A stretch of DNA of 64,000 nucleotides from Fomes fomentarius (lineage: Eukaryota > Basidiomycota > Agaricomycetes > Polyporales > Polyporaceae), in assembly GCA_022606135.1 (NCBI GenBank), contig JABYQN010000004.1:186001-250000 (forward strand), written 5' to 3'. Positions 1 to 11,500 of this stretch are shown here, piece after piece. Position 1 is the first letter of the stretch, and every line of letters starts with the position of its first letter. The translations under genes were made by a program, and so were the position numbers. Under the pieces are notes generated by a model. That model worked only from the letters and a program-made list of their open reading frames with translations. It was not told the origin of the DNA and did not search any database.

Positions 1-332
1 CAGATTTTTCGCTTTACAGAGTCAATGACCGCCAGCCAAGATTGCACTGGCAGTCAGCGAGCTCGGGAAAGGGAACGGGAGGCGGGAGGGGTGACCAGAG
101 GCTGGTGAGCTATATCTCGTACCTCGAAGAACGTCGTGGCTGACGAGCGTCGGTCCAATCGCACTGTCAGTCATGCCCGCGCTGCTAATAAGGCCCAAGT
201 ACTCGCCTTGAACCCGTGTTCGCCATGCTCTGGTCCACCGAGCCCCACCCATACAGGCGCGATTCCTTGCTCACCACCGTCTCGCTAGAGAGCCCGCGAC
301 GTCGCAAGCTACCTCCACACGCCAAGCCACCC

Positions 333-2078
333 ATGGCGAAGGTCATTGTTCAGTTCAATGGGGCCCGTATCATCGCCCCCTGGCCTCGCCGGCCCATGCG
401 ACGCGACCTGATGGACATGGACGATGTCGGTCCTCCTCCCCAGAACTACACCAAAGAGGAGAATGCTCAAGAAGCCGACATCGACGAACACCGACGAAAG
501 AGGTGCAAGCGAGGCCCCTGCGAGGTCGCCATACCTGTACGTTGTTGAGTTCTCTCCCGACCCATGCGGATGTTCGTATTTAACATGCGTACGATCATTT
601 CAAGCCGATCAAGCGGCGAGTCGTGCACAACAAGAAGCGCGTTCGTCCTCAGTCCCTGACCACTCGTGTTCGTCTTCTCCTTGGTATACAAGGTGTTGTG
701 CTTACAGGGTAGTAGACTCGCAAAGCCTTCCTCAAGCAGGTCCACAGCATTCCTGTCGCCTTCCAGCACGAGTACAAACTACTCGGTTTTCCCTTCGTGT
801 TCCCCAACACCATCCCTACTGGGCCAGTTCAGCAGGCCGTCGTCGAGCCCCCCGTCGTGCAGATTGCTCCGACGATGTGCCAATCAAGTGCTGAAGCCAT
901 GTTCGCCATGACGCAAGACTATCCGTTCACCCAGCAGCCGTCGTCCATACCGCCTAAGACCAAGCGCGTGGTGATCGACCCTTTGTTCAACATTGACATC
1001 CCGCGCTCTATCGTCGTCGCGACGCTTGTCAAGAAGAGACTGCCCCTCCGGGTACGCAAGGATGCACGCCCTCTTGCGAACGCAGTCCCCTATCGCAAGA
1101 GCTGGAAGTCGAAGCGGCCAGAGCACTACAAGCCGGTGCAACGCAGTGTTCCCCTCGTCATCCCAAGCGATCTGCGTGAGCGTCTTGCCGCACTTCGAGT
1201 TATGTTGGATGGCGCACCAACTCAAGAGGAACCAGTCCACGTCGGCCTCGGGATCACGGTCCCGGAGGGAGATGGGATGGAGGTGGATGACGAGGTAAGC
1301 GACAGTGTATACTCTAAATATCGTAAGCATGTAGGCTCACCTTCACGCTCAGGATGTGGAGATGTACTTCACTCCGTCCTCGTCCATGAATGACATTGCA
1401 GATGAGATGGAAATCTGGATATCTCCTGTAAAGCCCGTGTACCACACACAGGGCTCCTGTGATCTCGCGGATCGCGAGGCGAATTCTTTGCCGCGGAGCG
1501 CTCAAGACGAAGATGTCGCCATGAACGGTGGAGATGAAGTGTGGTACGACGCCTCTGACGCGGGGTTCCCTGCCCCGGTACCACCAGCCAATCCTCCCTC
1601 CTCAGCCCCACAAAGCGACTTGCTCGCTGCCGTGGAGAACTTCCTCGCTTCTCTTGACGTCCACCTTACTACCCTCCGAGCCCAACGCCCTTTGATGCCC
1701 GTCCGGCAGCACGACACTGTGCGCTCCGTTACCCCGAGCCCCGTCCGGCCGACAGCCGCCCTCTTCGCGCAGCTCTTCAGTGCGTTCTCGACACCTTCGC
1801 ACAAGGGCTTCGCACAGGGGGCACAGGGTAACAGTGACCGTACGGTGTCCCCTGGCCTTGTCACGCAAACCCCCTTGCTCGACGACGTCTTCGGGCCCTC
1901 GCCTGCGCTGCCTCAGCTCGTCACTCCTCGCAACGGTCAGTTCATTGCGTTGACAGAGGAACAAAAGTGCAACGAGTTCTCCATGCGGGGGAGTAATAAA
2001 GATAGCGGCGGGTCTCGGGGCGATTTCCAACGGTATCGCGACGTTCCGGTGACGTTCTCTGACGATGACGACCGTTAG
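333..2078 (+). CDS. Unrecognised multi-exon fungal gene
   Basis: I do not recognise this protein. The chosen start at 333 has a good context (A at -3, G at +4); an in-frame ATG at 225 is possible. The reading frame runs to 536, where GTACGT opens a likely 68-nt intron (537-604, ending TTTCAAG). A basic stretch follows to about 690, then a poorly resolved junction. A long frame is open to 1294. A clean phase-0 intron (1295-1352, GTAAGC to CTCAG) joins it to the last exon, which ends in an Asp-rich tail at 2078. The middle is rich in Lys and Arg; the C-terminal third is rich in Ser, Pro and Thr and probably disordered. No signal peptide or membrane segment is visible. The boundaries between 690 and 750 are uncertain. 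A nuclear or DNA-associated role is only a guess from composition. Confidence 0.55.
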
Positions 2079-3419
2079 GCAAGGTTCTCCAATGTTTCAC
2101 ACTGCAAGACACTACGACATCAGCATCGGCTTCAGCATCATCTACAACACGACGCATCTACGACCGACATATCATCATACTTCATTTAAACCTATACCTG
2201 TGCACCTAGTCCCGTCAAATTCTCTCATCTCTGCTCTACCTGGGTCTTTGGCTTAGCTCCCTGGACGATCATTCGACATATCAACAATCTATATATACCC
2301 GTATCACCTTACTCATCAGCTCATCGGCCTACTGCTCAAGATTCAAGACACTTGTTCGCACGACACCGACCCCAGAGGGCCTTCTCCGGGGCGACATTCC
2401 TCTTGGCGACCACCTAGCACGCACTTGAGGTTCAAGCTCCTCGAGGCTCTTCCGCTCGCGGCCAAGACGTCAGTCTACGGATGCCGACCGGCCAGCTCGA
2501 CTAGCACGCCATCCGAGTTGACCACTCGCCACTGGGCACGAAGCACCCCAACAGACCGTCCAGACCGTCCAGACCCTACCACACCGCCCTCTTCCACCGC
2601 ATCACACCAACGACTTTCGGATTCCGGGGATCGTGTGCCCATTGTTCTCAAAGGGAGAACATTGTTGATGCCATCCATCCCTGACGCTCCGACTGTTTGT
2701 CTGTACCTTCCGCCTCTGCACCTCCACTGTACTCCTGGATCTGGATGGTCTACCGTACTCGACCGTCGACGTTGGACTCACGCCATATGTGACATGCTTC
2801 ATTCGCTCAAGGTCTTAACGCCTGTGGTCGACTCGGACGACAGACATCGGCACCCGGCTCACCTGCACATCGCTGGCCGCTCTGTCCTCGACACGCAAGG
2901 CATCTCAACGTCGATCTCTAGGCTGATCTCTAGGCTCTAGTTGGTTCATCAAAGCTGGCATCCTTCGACGCGGTCCCTTGCCTTGCTTGGCTCCACTCTT
3001 CAAGCTGGTCGGCATTTTCCTACGCACAGTTCAACTAGCCTTTTGCTTGTCCTGCCTACTCGCCCTACCTGTGAACTCCGCCCTCATTGCCCTCATCGCC
3101 CCCGGACGACCTGCGACTACCTACGCTTGGGGTAAGCCCGCCCTTGTTCCAAGCGATGTCGAGCCTACTATGGTCATCGTTGGCTTCGACACGCGCTCGG
3201 ATCTCCTACTCATCGCGGGACGGCACTGCCAGATAGTCCTAGTCGTCTTCCTCGCCACTTCTCTTCCTCCCTGTATGATAAGGTCCGCATGCTGATTGGG
3301 TGTCTCCTGTATGCTCGTGAAGGGGGTACTTTTGTCTAGCCTTTCCTTTTCTGGATCATGTCAGAGTCGGGAGACGTGGTAGTTTGTGTCGGTTGTATGT
3401 ACGAACATTGCCGATCAGT
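2079..3419. other. Intergenic stretch, possible 3' UTR and weak promoter
   Basis: No convincing gene is visible. A TATATATA-like stretch near 2289-2300 is followed by pyrimidine-rich sequence and an open frame (about 2425-2940) that lacks an ATG and has the Ser/Thr/Pro/Arg-heavy composition of spurious frames in GC-rich DNA. The sequence may hold the 3' UTR of the upstream gene or the transcribed leader of a small unrecognised gene. The module repeat begins near 3420. Confidence 0.3.
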
Positions 3420-5799
3420 TATGATGGAAGGAGAGTAATATCAATTGCATGGATTCAGAACTACAAACGCCTAGACGACCTTGGTCGGAGCCAGGCTGGA
3501 GGAAGCTCGCGACCGCGGCAGCGAACTTGACCTTGAGGGCCGCACCGACTGGCCCCACGTTGCCCGGCAGCTCGATTCCGAACCTGCTGACACCCATTTA
3601 GTACACATCGACCTGCACGCTGAACAGGTATGGCGTTTGCAAGCTGCAGGTTCGTGGAAGGGACTGACGCGGCAGCAAGCAGAAGGCTGTTCTCGACCGA
3701 GCTGAACTGCTAGAGCTCAGCAGCGACGACGTCCATTTGCTGCGCGACCTTGGCTTCTGAATGCGCAGGTTGCATCGGGAGGGCGTGGGGTCGTCTGGGC
3801 GCCGGTCGAGATATTGAACATCCTCGGGAGAGACATGGGGAAAAGCATTGAACGACCGGTCGATGATCTTGATGGGTCCCGGCTACTAGCTGGTGATGTT
3901 GCTGAAGGAGATGAAAGATGAATGGAGCGTGAGGCCGTTGGTCGGCGGTGAGTGAAGCCCCATGAGCGTCGAGAACAGGAACGTTTTATTCGACATGCTC
4001 CAAGTCGATTACAAATGGTAAATCAACTAGAAGCAGAACACGAGTCCAGGACTCGGACACAAAAATTTCGGCGCACGTTGGCTTCCCTGCAAAAGAGGCA
4101 GGTACTAGTCCCGAGGGCCACGAAGAGGCCTGCGCCAGGAACGACCACATGTCCGGTCGACCGTACCTCGGGGCCGACGTCTTGAATCGAGGGTCTGTTG
4201 CATGACCGTCTCGAAGCCGGTCCTCACAATCTACTACTACTATTCTAAGTACTAGTACGACGGTTCGAAACACTGTACTAGTGAGCGATGTCGATACGAA
4301 GTGGCGCGTGAGTGTCGAGTACGTGGTTGTGTCGGTTGCGTGGTCTGTGCGCGCGAGGTCGATTGTAAAACACCTAGTATGGTCAAGTGTGCAAGTCGGA
4401 TGTCTTGAGCGGTGGTGCGGCGTCGATCATACTCAGCATCTCGGTGAGTTCACTTGCTAAACATGGCTCCGAGTGGTGACCATCACTAGTCGTTCATCTC
4501 GCAGTCGAGTCTGGACTCCGCGATACCGTGGCGTCTCTTGGAATTCGAATATGCAAGCCCCTTACCAAGAACAGCGCACCAGGTCGTCCTGTCGCCAAGG
4601 GTCATTATTGTTGGAAGTTGCAGACGTGGTCCAGACGTCTCCCGAGCAGGTCGGACAATGTATGATCGACGGCCGCTGTATTGTCCGAATCCGAACTTGT
4701 GAATGTTTCAGTAGCCGCTGCTGTCGAGGATGGCGGTAGGTAGGTCTTCCAAGCCATGACGGGCGCGCACCATATCGTCCGAGTCGCGAGATGTCGTCTA
4801 CGAGCCTAGTATAGAGGTTAGTACCGTGGCCTCGCGTAAGTCGCACTAGGCCCTTGAGGGCAGGTTCCGGTCGCTACCAGTGTTGAGATGTCCACTGAGT
4901 AGAAGGTCTTATCGCGCTGGAGGTAGACGGATGTCATCGAGAAGTCGAATGTCCTTGTCCTTGTTGTTCCCGCGCATGATAGTCGATTGCCGCCGCCGTA
5001 AAGAATCCGCTTACCAGTCTCGTGAAACATGAGCCGTCCGTATCCGTATTGTTATCGGGACCCCGGGCTCTGAGATGTCGCATACGTGTCATGTCCTTGA
5101 GGTCTAGGTAAATTGTGGGAGATGTCGAAACCGTTCCGGCCAAGGTTTGAATGCAGATCTTATTTGTGAGGTGTCGTTCGCTCGTGTCGCTCATGATAGC
5201 AACGTTGTTGGTTTCTTCAGACTCGGGAAGTTGCTGCTACTTATCCGCTTCAGGATGTGATCCAGTGGAATATCTGTCTAAGCGGCCGAACATATGTGAC
5301 ACATATAGGGAGCGACCTGAACATGGACGTACTCAGGTGTGGTGGTTCTTGATGGCAGACGTCGCTATGTATGATTCCACTGTCGCAAGCTTGAGGGACA
5401 GTCCAGGACCACCTCAGGGCGCTGAACATCTCTGCATGGCGCGTGAGTAGTATCCGATAGTGTCAACACCTAGTTACGCACTGCTGACCACGGCCTGTCT
5501 TGAGGAAGGATTGACCAGGGCTGTATGGCGACGCTTCAGGCGATGAACGGGTGGGGAACCATATCTTGGTGTCGTCCTCATCTCAATCCTCAGTGGGTAT
5601 GTCTTCCATGGGCGGGGTGGCGGAATCGCAATAATAGCCATCTTGTTGTCCCCAGACCGAACATATGCGACTCATCCATGCACGGGTGGCCTAACCAACA
5701 CTACGTGAGCAAATCAAGCGCGGCGACATGAGGTATCATACCTCGGCCTTGCAGTGTGTGTTTCTTTCGTTGTTTCCCGTTCTTAAGCATTGAAGAGAT

Positions 5800-6500
5800 T
5801 CATACTTGGGTGGTCGAGTTCTTGCTTCCGCGAGGGCGGTCAACACTGCGGACCAGCCGCATGTGACTCACTAGGTCCACGTCAATGACCCATGCCCGCA
5901 TGGGTGTCCTACCAAGGCGACATCAATACGTGAAGCGTGGCGACATAAACCTGAGGGATTGTACCTTCGCCTTGCATCACGTTTGCCTGGGGTTGTTTCA
6001 CGTTCGTTGAGCATTCAGTCATACTTGGGTGGTCGAAGATCTTGCTGCCGCGAGGGCGGTCAACGCCGTGTACCAGCCGCGTGTGACTCACTACGTCCGT
6101 ATGGCCTTGTATCCCATTTTACTTTCGTGCTTTGAGAGGTATACGTTGGTGGTCTATATCTTGCTACCGCGAGGACAGTCAACATCGCGGACCAGCCGCA
6201 TGTGACTCACTAGGTCCATGTCGATACCCCCATGCCCGCATGGGTGTCCTAACCAAGGCGACATCAGTATGTGAAGCACGGCGACATGGAAGGTGAGAAA
6301 TCGTACCTTAGCCTTGTATCCCGTTCGTCTTGCGTTGTTCCCCGTGCGTGCGTTGGGCACAGATGAGAATTATACTTCGCGGTCGAGATCGAGGTCTTGC
6401 TGCCGCGAGGACGGTCAACACAGCGGACCTGCCGCGTGCGACTCACCAAGGCCCATGCCTGCATCTTGACGAGGCTCACGTCGAGACCTTGTATTTGTAC
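5800..6500 (-). repeat. Tandem exon-like array, copy 1
   Basis: About four degenerate units lie here, marked by recurrences of the motif GGTCAAC followed by CGGACCAGCCGC (near 5837, 6058, 6178 and 6413). The spacing is 221, 120 and 235 bp, so one unit is shortened. Read on the minus strand each unit has a GTAYGA 5' splice-like site, a CTGAT branch-like motif and a TTAG 3' splice-like site, then a short open block that can read MDLVSHTRLVRGVDRPRGSK or a close variant. Confidence 0.65.
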
Positions 6501-6559
6501 CAAGATGAATATGAGTACACATGACTACAAAGCTGATATATGAGTGAACATACCTGACC

Positions 6560-6720
6560 ATGGTGCAACATTTGTTGTCGAAGTATATCCTATGCAGATA
6601 GAGGAGTGTCGAAGGCCGGATGGGAGTAGAGGGAGGGACAAGGAAGTGGGTTCTGGGGAGAGAGGTCAGTCAAACCAGGCGACCTTATATACCCGAGAGA
6701 CAGGAGGCTAAGCGCTCGAC
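6560..6720 (-). promoter_or_regulatory. Module promoter-like block (beta), copy 1
   Basis: On the minus strand a TATATAAGG box (about 6685-6692) is followed by pyrimidine-rich sequence with CCCCAGAACCCACTTCC. Near 6571 comes an ATG in the block ATGTTGCACCATGGTCAG, running straight into GTATGT, a strong 5' splice site. The spacing and order recur in other module copies. Confidence 0.5.
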
Positions 6721-6946
6721 ACCAAACGGGTGCTTAGGCCAAACTTGAAGCCGTGTGGCAGGCCGCTGTGCTGCAAGTGTCACAAACGGCGCTGAATGGC
6801 TGACATACTACTTTGGCTGCTCCGGTATCCAAGTCGCGGGTGGTGGGGCTTCCGAATGAGGCAGTGTATACCGACAGTTGAGTTTGTGATCGGACCGAGT
6901 ATTCAGGCTGGTAGAGAATAGGATGCCGGAGGTGGGCGTGAGGCGC

Positions 6947-7490
6947 TGTTGAACTTCCGGACTACCGGCTGTGCTCGGACCGGAGTTGTGTACACTTGTT
7001 TATGGTCATATGATTAGATAGGCTGTGTTCCTACTTACCATTTATGGTTTTCTTTGTTCTCCTACTGTACTTTCCCATGACCATATGGTTCCTGTGCATC
7101 CCAGTGCGTTCTACACTGCACCGGACTCTTCCAGACCTTATGTCTGACTCATGCTATGACTGTATCTGACTCATACGCCGATACGGACTCTTACTCATCG
7201 TCTTATGGTTACATGTGACTGCTTCATTCGCTGACTCATGGACTTGTTCCTCATGTATATAAGCAGTCCCTTCTTCGCCTCTGCTCTTCAGTCGTTCGCT
7301 CACTGACTGAAGAGTAAGTCCTTTACATACATATGCTCTACTACTTCTTACTGACTTAGTACTTGTAGTCCCTCTCTGTTGTGACTTACAGGTACTTCAC
7401 TATGCAATATAGTCGTTCACTCACTGACTGAAGATCCCTCTCTGTTGTGACTTACAGTCACTCCTCGCCTTACAGGTTCAGAGTTCATCA
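6947..7490 (+). repeat. 5' LTR of Copia copy 1
   Basis: The LTR is 544 bp, begins TGTTGA and ends TCATCA. A TATA box (CATGTATATAAGCAG, about 7253-7266) marks the likely promoter. Downstream, a roughly 121-bp direct duplication carries CACTGACTGAAGA and CTCTGTTGTGACTTACAG twice. The pairs GTAAGT and TTACAG resemble splice sites. Confidence 0.95.
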
Positions 7491-7509
7491 GGTTATGAGC
7501 CCTGCGCTC
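7491..7509 (+). other. Primer-binding site matching half of initiator tRNA-Met
   Basis: The sequence GGTTATGAGCCCTGCGCTC starts at the first base after the LTR. It is complementary to the anticodon arm of eukaryotic initiator tRNA-Met (the stem-loop containing CAGGGCTCATAACC), not to the tRNA 3' end. Priming from an internally cut initiator tRNA is known for Drosophila copia. Here it is inferred from complementarity. Confidence 0.8.
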
Positions 7510-8544
7510 TAATCAGTTGCTTCTCTGTCGACACTCTGCGCGCAAACTCTGTTCGTCGACTCTCTGCCCGTGCACTCTCCTCCACTTTCCCTATCTCTTG
7601 ACTGTGCCCTCCGACACTGCTGCCAGGGGGACTTTACTGCGCTCGTGACGCAGCCCTGAGCGCTTTTTAGTAGTCGCTATCTAGTATCTCTGTACAACCT
7701 TTGGTGCTTTCGCGGCACACGGGTTTTTTCAAGTATCCTCAGCCAGGCCACGCACTTGCGCCCGCCAGCTGTTGTAGCCGGGGTGGTTATCACCTTTGGA
7801 CCGGAGGACAACCGTTCGGACCCTCCTTACTATACTCTTTTTGATACCTAGACTCGTATAGCTTTTCTTGGGCACAGTTGGCGACTTCTATCTGGATTGT
7901 TGGGAATATCGACTTCCTGACCTTCTGGCTCACCTCAATAGGTGTTCCTCTCTACCAGATCTCGCACGTGGCAAGTCAATCATCGCGTTTTTCTCTGAAC
8001 CATCGTACTGGAGCCGCCTACTACTGCCAATAGTCCTCAGCTCAGCTCCGACTCTGAAGCTGAAGTCAACGCTGAACTTGCAGAACATCATTCTACTGCA
8101 TCAGCGTTTGATTGCTCGGAACAGCCCCATCTCTTTGATCTAGACGATCAGGTCGATCGTTATCACTACGTCTACGACAACGGAGAGCAGGAGTGGGACC
8201 AGTGCGACGTACAGCTCTGTCCCAATCGCTACAATCAACTCCCTCTTCCGTACGAACCGACCTTCCACTGGGCATATCCAGCAACTTGGCAGCAGGACAC
8301 CGACCCACAACACGGAGTTCCTCTTCCCTATCTTCAGGAAGAAACTCACGCACAGCCCTCCTCGTCTCGTCCTAATTTCTATCTCCGATCGCTATTCGGA
8401 AACTCCCCTCCTGTCGATTCAAGTCCTCTTCCTCCAGTCTACCTTCCTCCTCCTATCGTCACTGCGCCCCCTGTCGCGCCTATCACATTCACTCTAGAAT
8501 TCAAGGAGGAATATCTCGATTCTCCCCAATACCTCTTATCCATC
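7510..8544 (+). other. Copia leader with an AUG-less open frame
   Basis: This is a leader of about 1 kb before the first gag ATG. From about 8001 onward the gag frame is open with no ATG, giving roughly 180 codons of acidic and proline-rich sequence in phase with gag. The second element keeps this frame open with only scattered substitutions. It may be an exon spliced from further upstream, or gag may start at a non-AUG codon. Confidence 0.55.
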
Positions 8545-11500
8545 ATGGGAGATATCAAAGTCGACTCTATCCCTGTCCTCTCTTCGGCGAATCAGTACAA
8601 CGACTGGTCTGCCAAGATGAAGGGCTATTTCATCTTCATGGACTGTTGGAGTGTTGTCAAAGGCGCTACTCGTCCTACTGAGCAAGCTGCCAAGGACAAG
8701 TGGGATAAACTTGATGGGCAAGCTCGCAGCATGATGTACATGCGTGTCGCACCAAACTTTCACTACGTTCTGGACACTCAGATTCCTGTCTCGGGTGGAC
8801 AACCCAGGGACATGACTGCTGCTGAGTCCTGGGAAGCGTTACAGAACAAGTTTGGCAAGCCTAACAGTGCCCACGTCTGGGGTTTGTTCGAGTCACTCGT
8901 TGCTGAGCCTCGGATGAACGAACAGAAGCCCCTTCAGGATCAGATGATGCGTCTTATCACACGCCTGCGCGAAATTAGTAGCAACGGCGTCACGCTCTCT
9001 GACAACATGCAAGCCCTTCTCTTGATGTCCAAGATCCCGGAGTCGTACCGGTCCATGGTTTCTGCGCTTATGGCGACCACAGACCTCGACAAGGTCACTC
9101 TCGACGACATCCAGTCGAAGACCTTGGCTGAGGAGTCCATGCGCAAGAACGGCCAGTCTGCGAACAAGGTCTCCCAGACCAAGCCGAAGCCCAAGGGTCC
9201 CTGCTCTCATTGCGGGAGTGGCTCTCATCATGAGTCCAACTGCTATCAGAAGTACCCTGAGAAGCGTCCCAAAGGCAAGGGCAAGGGTAAAGGGAAGGAC
9301 AAAGACAAGGATAAGGACAAGGGGAAGAATAAGGACACTTCTCATAACCATGCGCACGTCACTACCGAGTCTGTATCATCTGTACTTGTAGCCGGTTTGT
9401 CTAACATCACTGCTTCTTTCTACGATGAGGCTATGGCCTCGAACAGTGTGAACTGGACTGCATGGCTGATGGACTCTGGAGCCTCTCAACATATCACTGG
9501 TGATCTCTCTGAGTTCATTGAGTACCAACCCTTCAATACGCCTGTACTGTTTAACACTGCTGGACAAGGTGATAGCAGCGTCATTCAGGCACTTGGGGAA
9601 GGAACTCTGTCTGGAGAAACCTGGCTAGACGGTCAGAAGGTAGCGATTACTCTGAACCACGTCTACTACATACCAGGCACCATCGGTCACATCTTCTCAA
9701 CTGGCTCCATTGAGCGCAATAGTTACTCCCTCTTTCAAGGGGATGGGCGCATGTGCATTTTCGACAAGCTGCCTGATGGCGCTGTCAAACATGGTTCGAC
9801 GATTCATATCAAGGGTCGTAAGATCCTGGAGGCACGATACAACCCCTCGTCTAATTGTTATTGGACAATTATTGAGCTTCACAACAGCAAGCGCGTCCAT
9901 CTCAATGTCCGTAAGTTCAAGACCTGGCACCGTCGCTTTGGTCATGCGGGCAAGGACATTCTGCGCAACCTTCCTAAACATACTAAGGGGGTTGATGCTG
10001 TTGATCCTGCAGACGAAGAACTGTGTGATGGATGCGCTTTTGGCAAATCCACTCGTAACCCCTTTCCACCTTCTGAGAAGCGCGCTACTGAAGTTCTCGA
10101 GCGAGTCCATACGGACCTCGATGGACCGATGCGCACTCAGGCTATCGGAGGTTGGAAATACTTTGCCGGTTTCATTGATGACTATTCTGGTCTTGCTCGT
10201 GCTTACTTCCTTAAACACAAGTCTGACGTGATCCAAGCGTTCAAAGACTATAAGGCGTGGGCTGAGAACCAGACCGGCAAGAAGATCAAATCGATCCGCT
10301 CAGATCGAGGGGGGGAATACACATCAGACGAGTTCTCTACACTTCTTCGTTCGCATGGTATCGAGCACCAGAAGACTCTACCGGGTTCGCCTCAACAGAA
10401 TGGACGTGCTGAGCGCTGGAATCGTACTATTACTGAAAAGGCTCTGTCTATGCTCCACCAAGCAGGCCTTAGTCATGGTTTCTGGCAACTCGCTCTTGAC
10501 GCAGCCATTCATATCTACAATCGTCAACCTATGCGACGACACAAGTGGTCGTGCCCCATCACTGTTTGGGATGGTACCGTTCCGGACGTCTCCTACTTCA
10601 GAGTGTTTGGGTGCAAAGCTTTTGTCCACGTGCAGAAGGCAAAGCGCGAAGGGAAACTCGACAAGAAGGCTGTCGAGATGATCTTCGTTGGGTATGAGTC
10701 TGGTTCCAAGGGGTATAGGTTTTGGAATCCAGCCAACCGCTCTATCGTCGTGTCCCGCGATGCAACATTTGACGAAGAGTCTTTCCCTGCTCGTAACTTA
10801 CCTGGCAACCGTCCTTCTACCCCGGACGACAGTCCGTTCTCAGATGATCAATCGGATGATTCCTCGAACGATGACTCTGATTTGGTCGATCCCAATGATG
10901 CAATTCCTTTCATTCCTCCCAACCTCTTTCAACCACCACAACCTGACCCTCCAGCGGATGCTGATCCCGCTCCTCCTGCAGAAGCTCCTGCTGAGCCTCC
11001 TCCTCCTCCGCAACGTCCTCCTACACCGCCTCCTGTCGTTCCTCCTCGTCCTCCTCACAAACATGGTCGTCACCCTCCAGTGGGAGCTAATGAACCAAGC
11101 ATTGCTCGTGACCGTCCTCGTCGCGAAAAAGCTGGTATTCCCCACAAGGACAGGACTGATAACAACGTGTATGACGATCCTGCACGTGCTGATAATCAGA
11201 TCGACAAGGATGGCAATCTGCGTGAAGCGGAGACGATACTCGCTTTTCTAGCTGCTGCTCAGTATAAAGCTGGCTTACCTCAGTCGCATAAGGAAGCCAT
11301 GCGCTCACCTGATGCTGGGAAATGGCGCGAAGCTGAGAAGTCGGAGTTTGAGTCGCTTATGGAGAATAAGACTTGGGTTCTCGTTCCTCGTCCCAAGGGC
11401 CGGCATGTTGTCTCTAACCGCTGGGTTTATGACATCAAACATGATGGGCGGTACAAGGCTCGTCTGGTTGCAAAGGGTTTCACTCAGGTGTGGGGAGAGG

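Larger units (their letters stand above)
3420..6946 (-). repeat. Module copy 1 (left part), minus orientation
   Basis: This stretch is the reverse-complement counterpart of about 59.3-62.7 kb. In module order, from high to low coordinates, it holds the beta promoter-like block (about 6720-6560), a degenerate tandem array (about 6500-5800), the gamma block (5700-4440), the delta block (4290-4000) and a relic of the gene seen at 29.4 kb (about 3960-3420). The relic has lost its middle: the proline-rich start and the C-terminal GPVG region are both recognisable. Delta is the most conserved segment among copies. A Copia element (6947-13373) separates this part from its alpha segment at 13379 onward. 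Confidence 0.8.

Noticed and set aside
2425..2940. 171-codon open frame
   Set aside because: It lacks an ATG start and has the biased composition of chance frames in GC-rich DNA.
5800..6500. CRISPR-like array
   Set aside because: Units are about 200 bp, imperfect and lack short constant repeats with unique spacers; the genome is fungal.
3420..6946. Module as a Helitron
   Set aside because: No Rep/helicase sequence, TC start or CTRR hairpin end could be found at copy borders.
9697..10236. Long antisense frame within the Copia integrase
   Set aside because: It is a shadow of the real frame; it recurs in copy 2 only because the sequence is duplicated.
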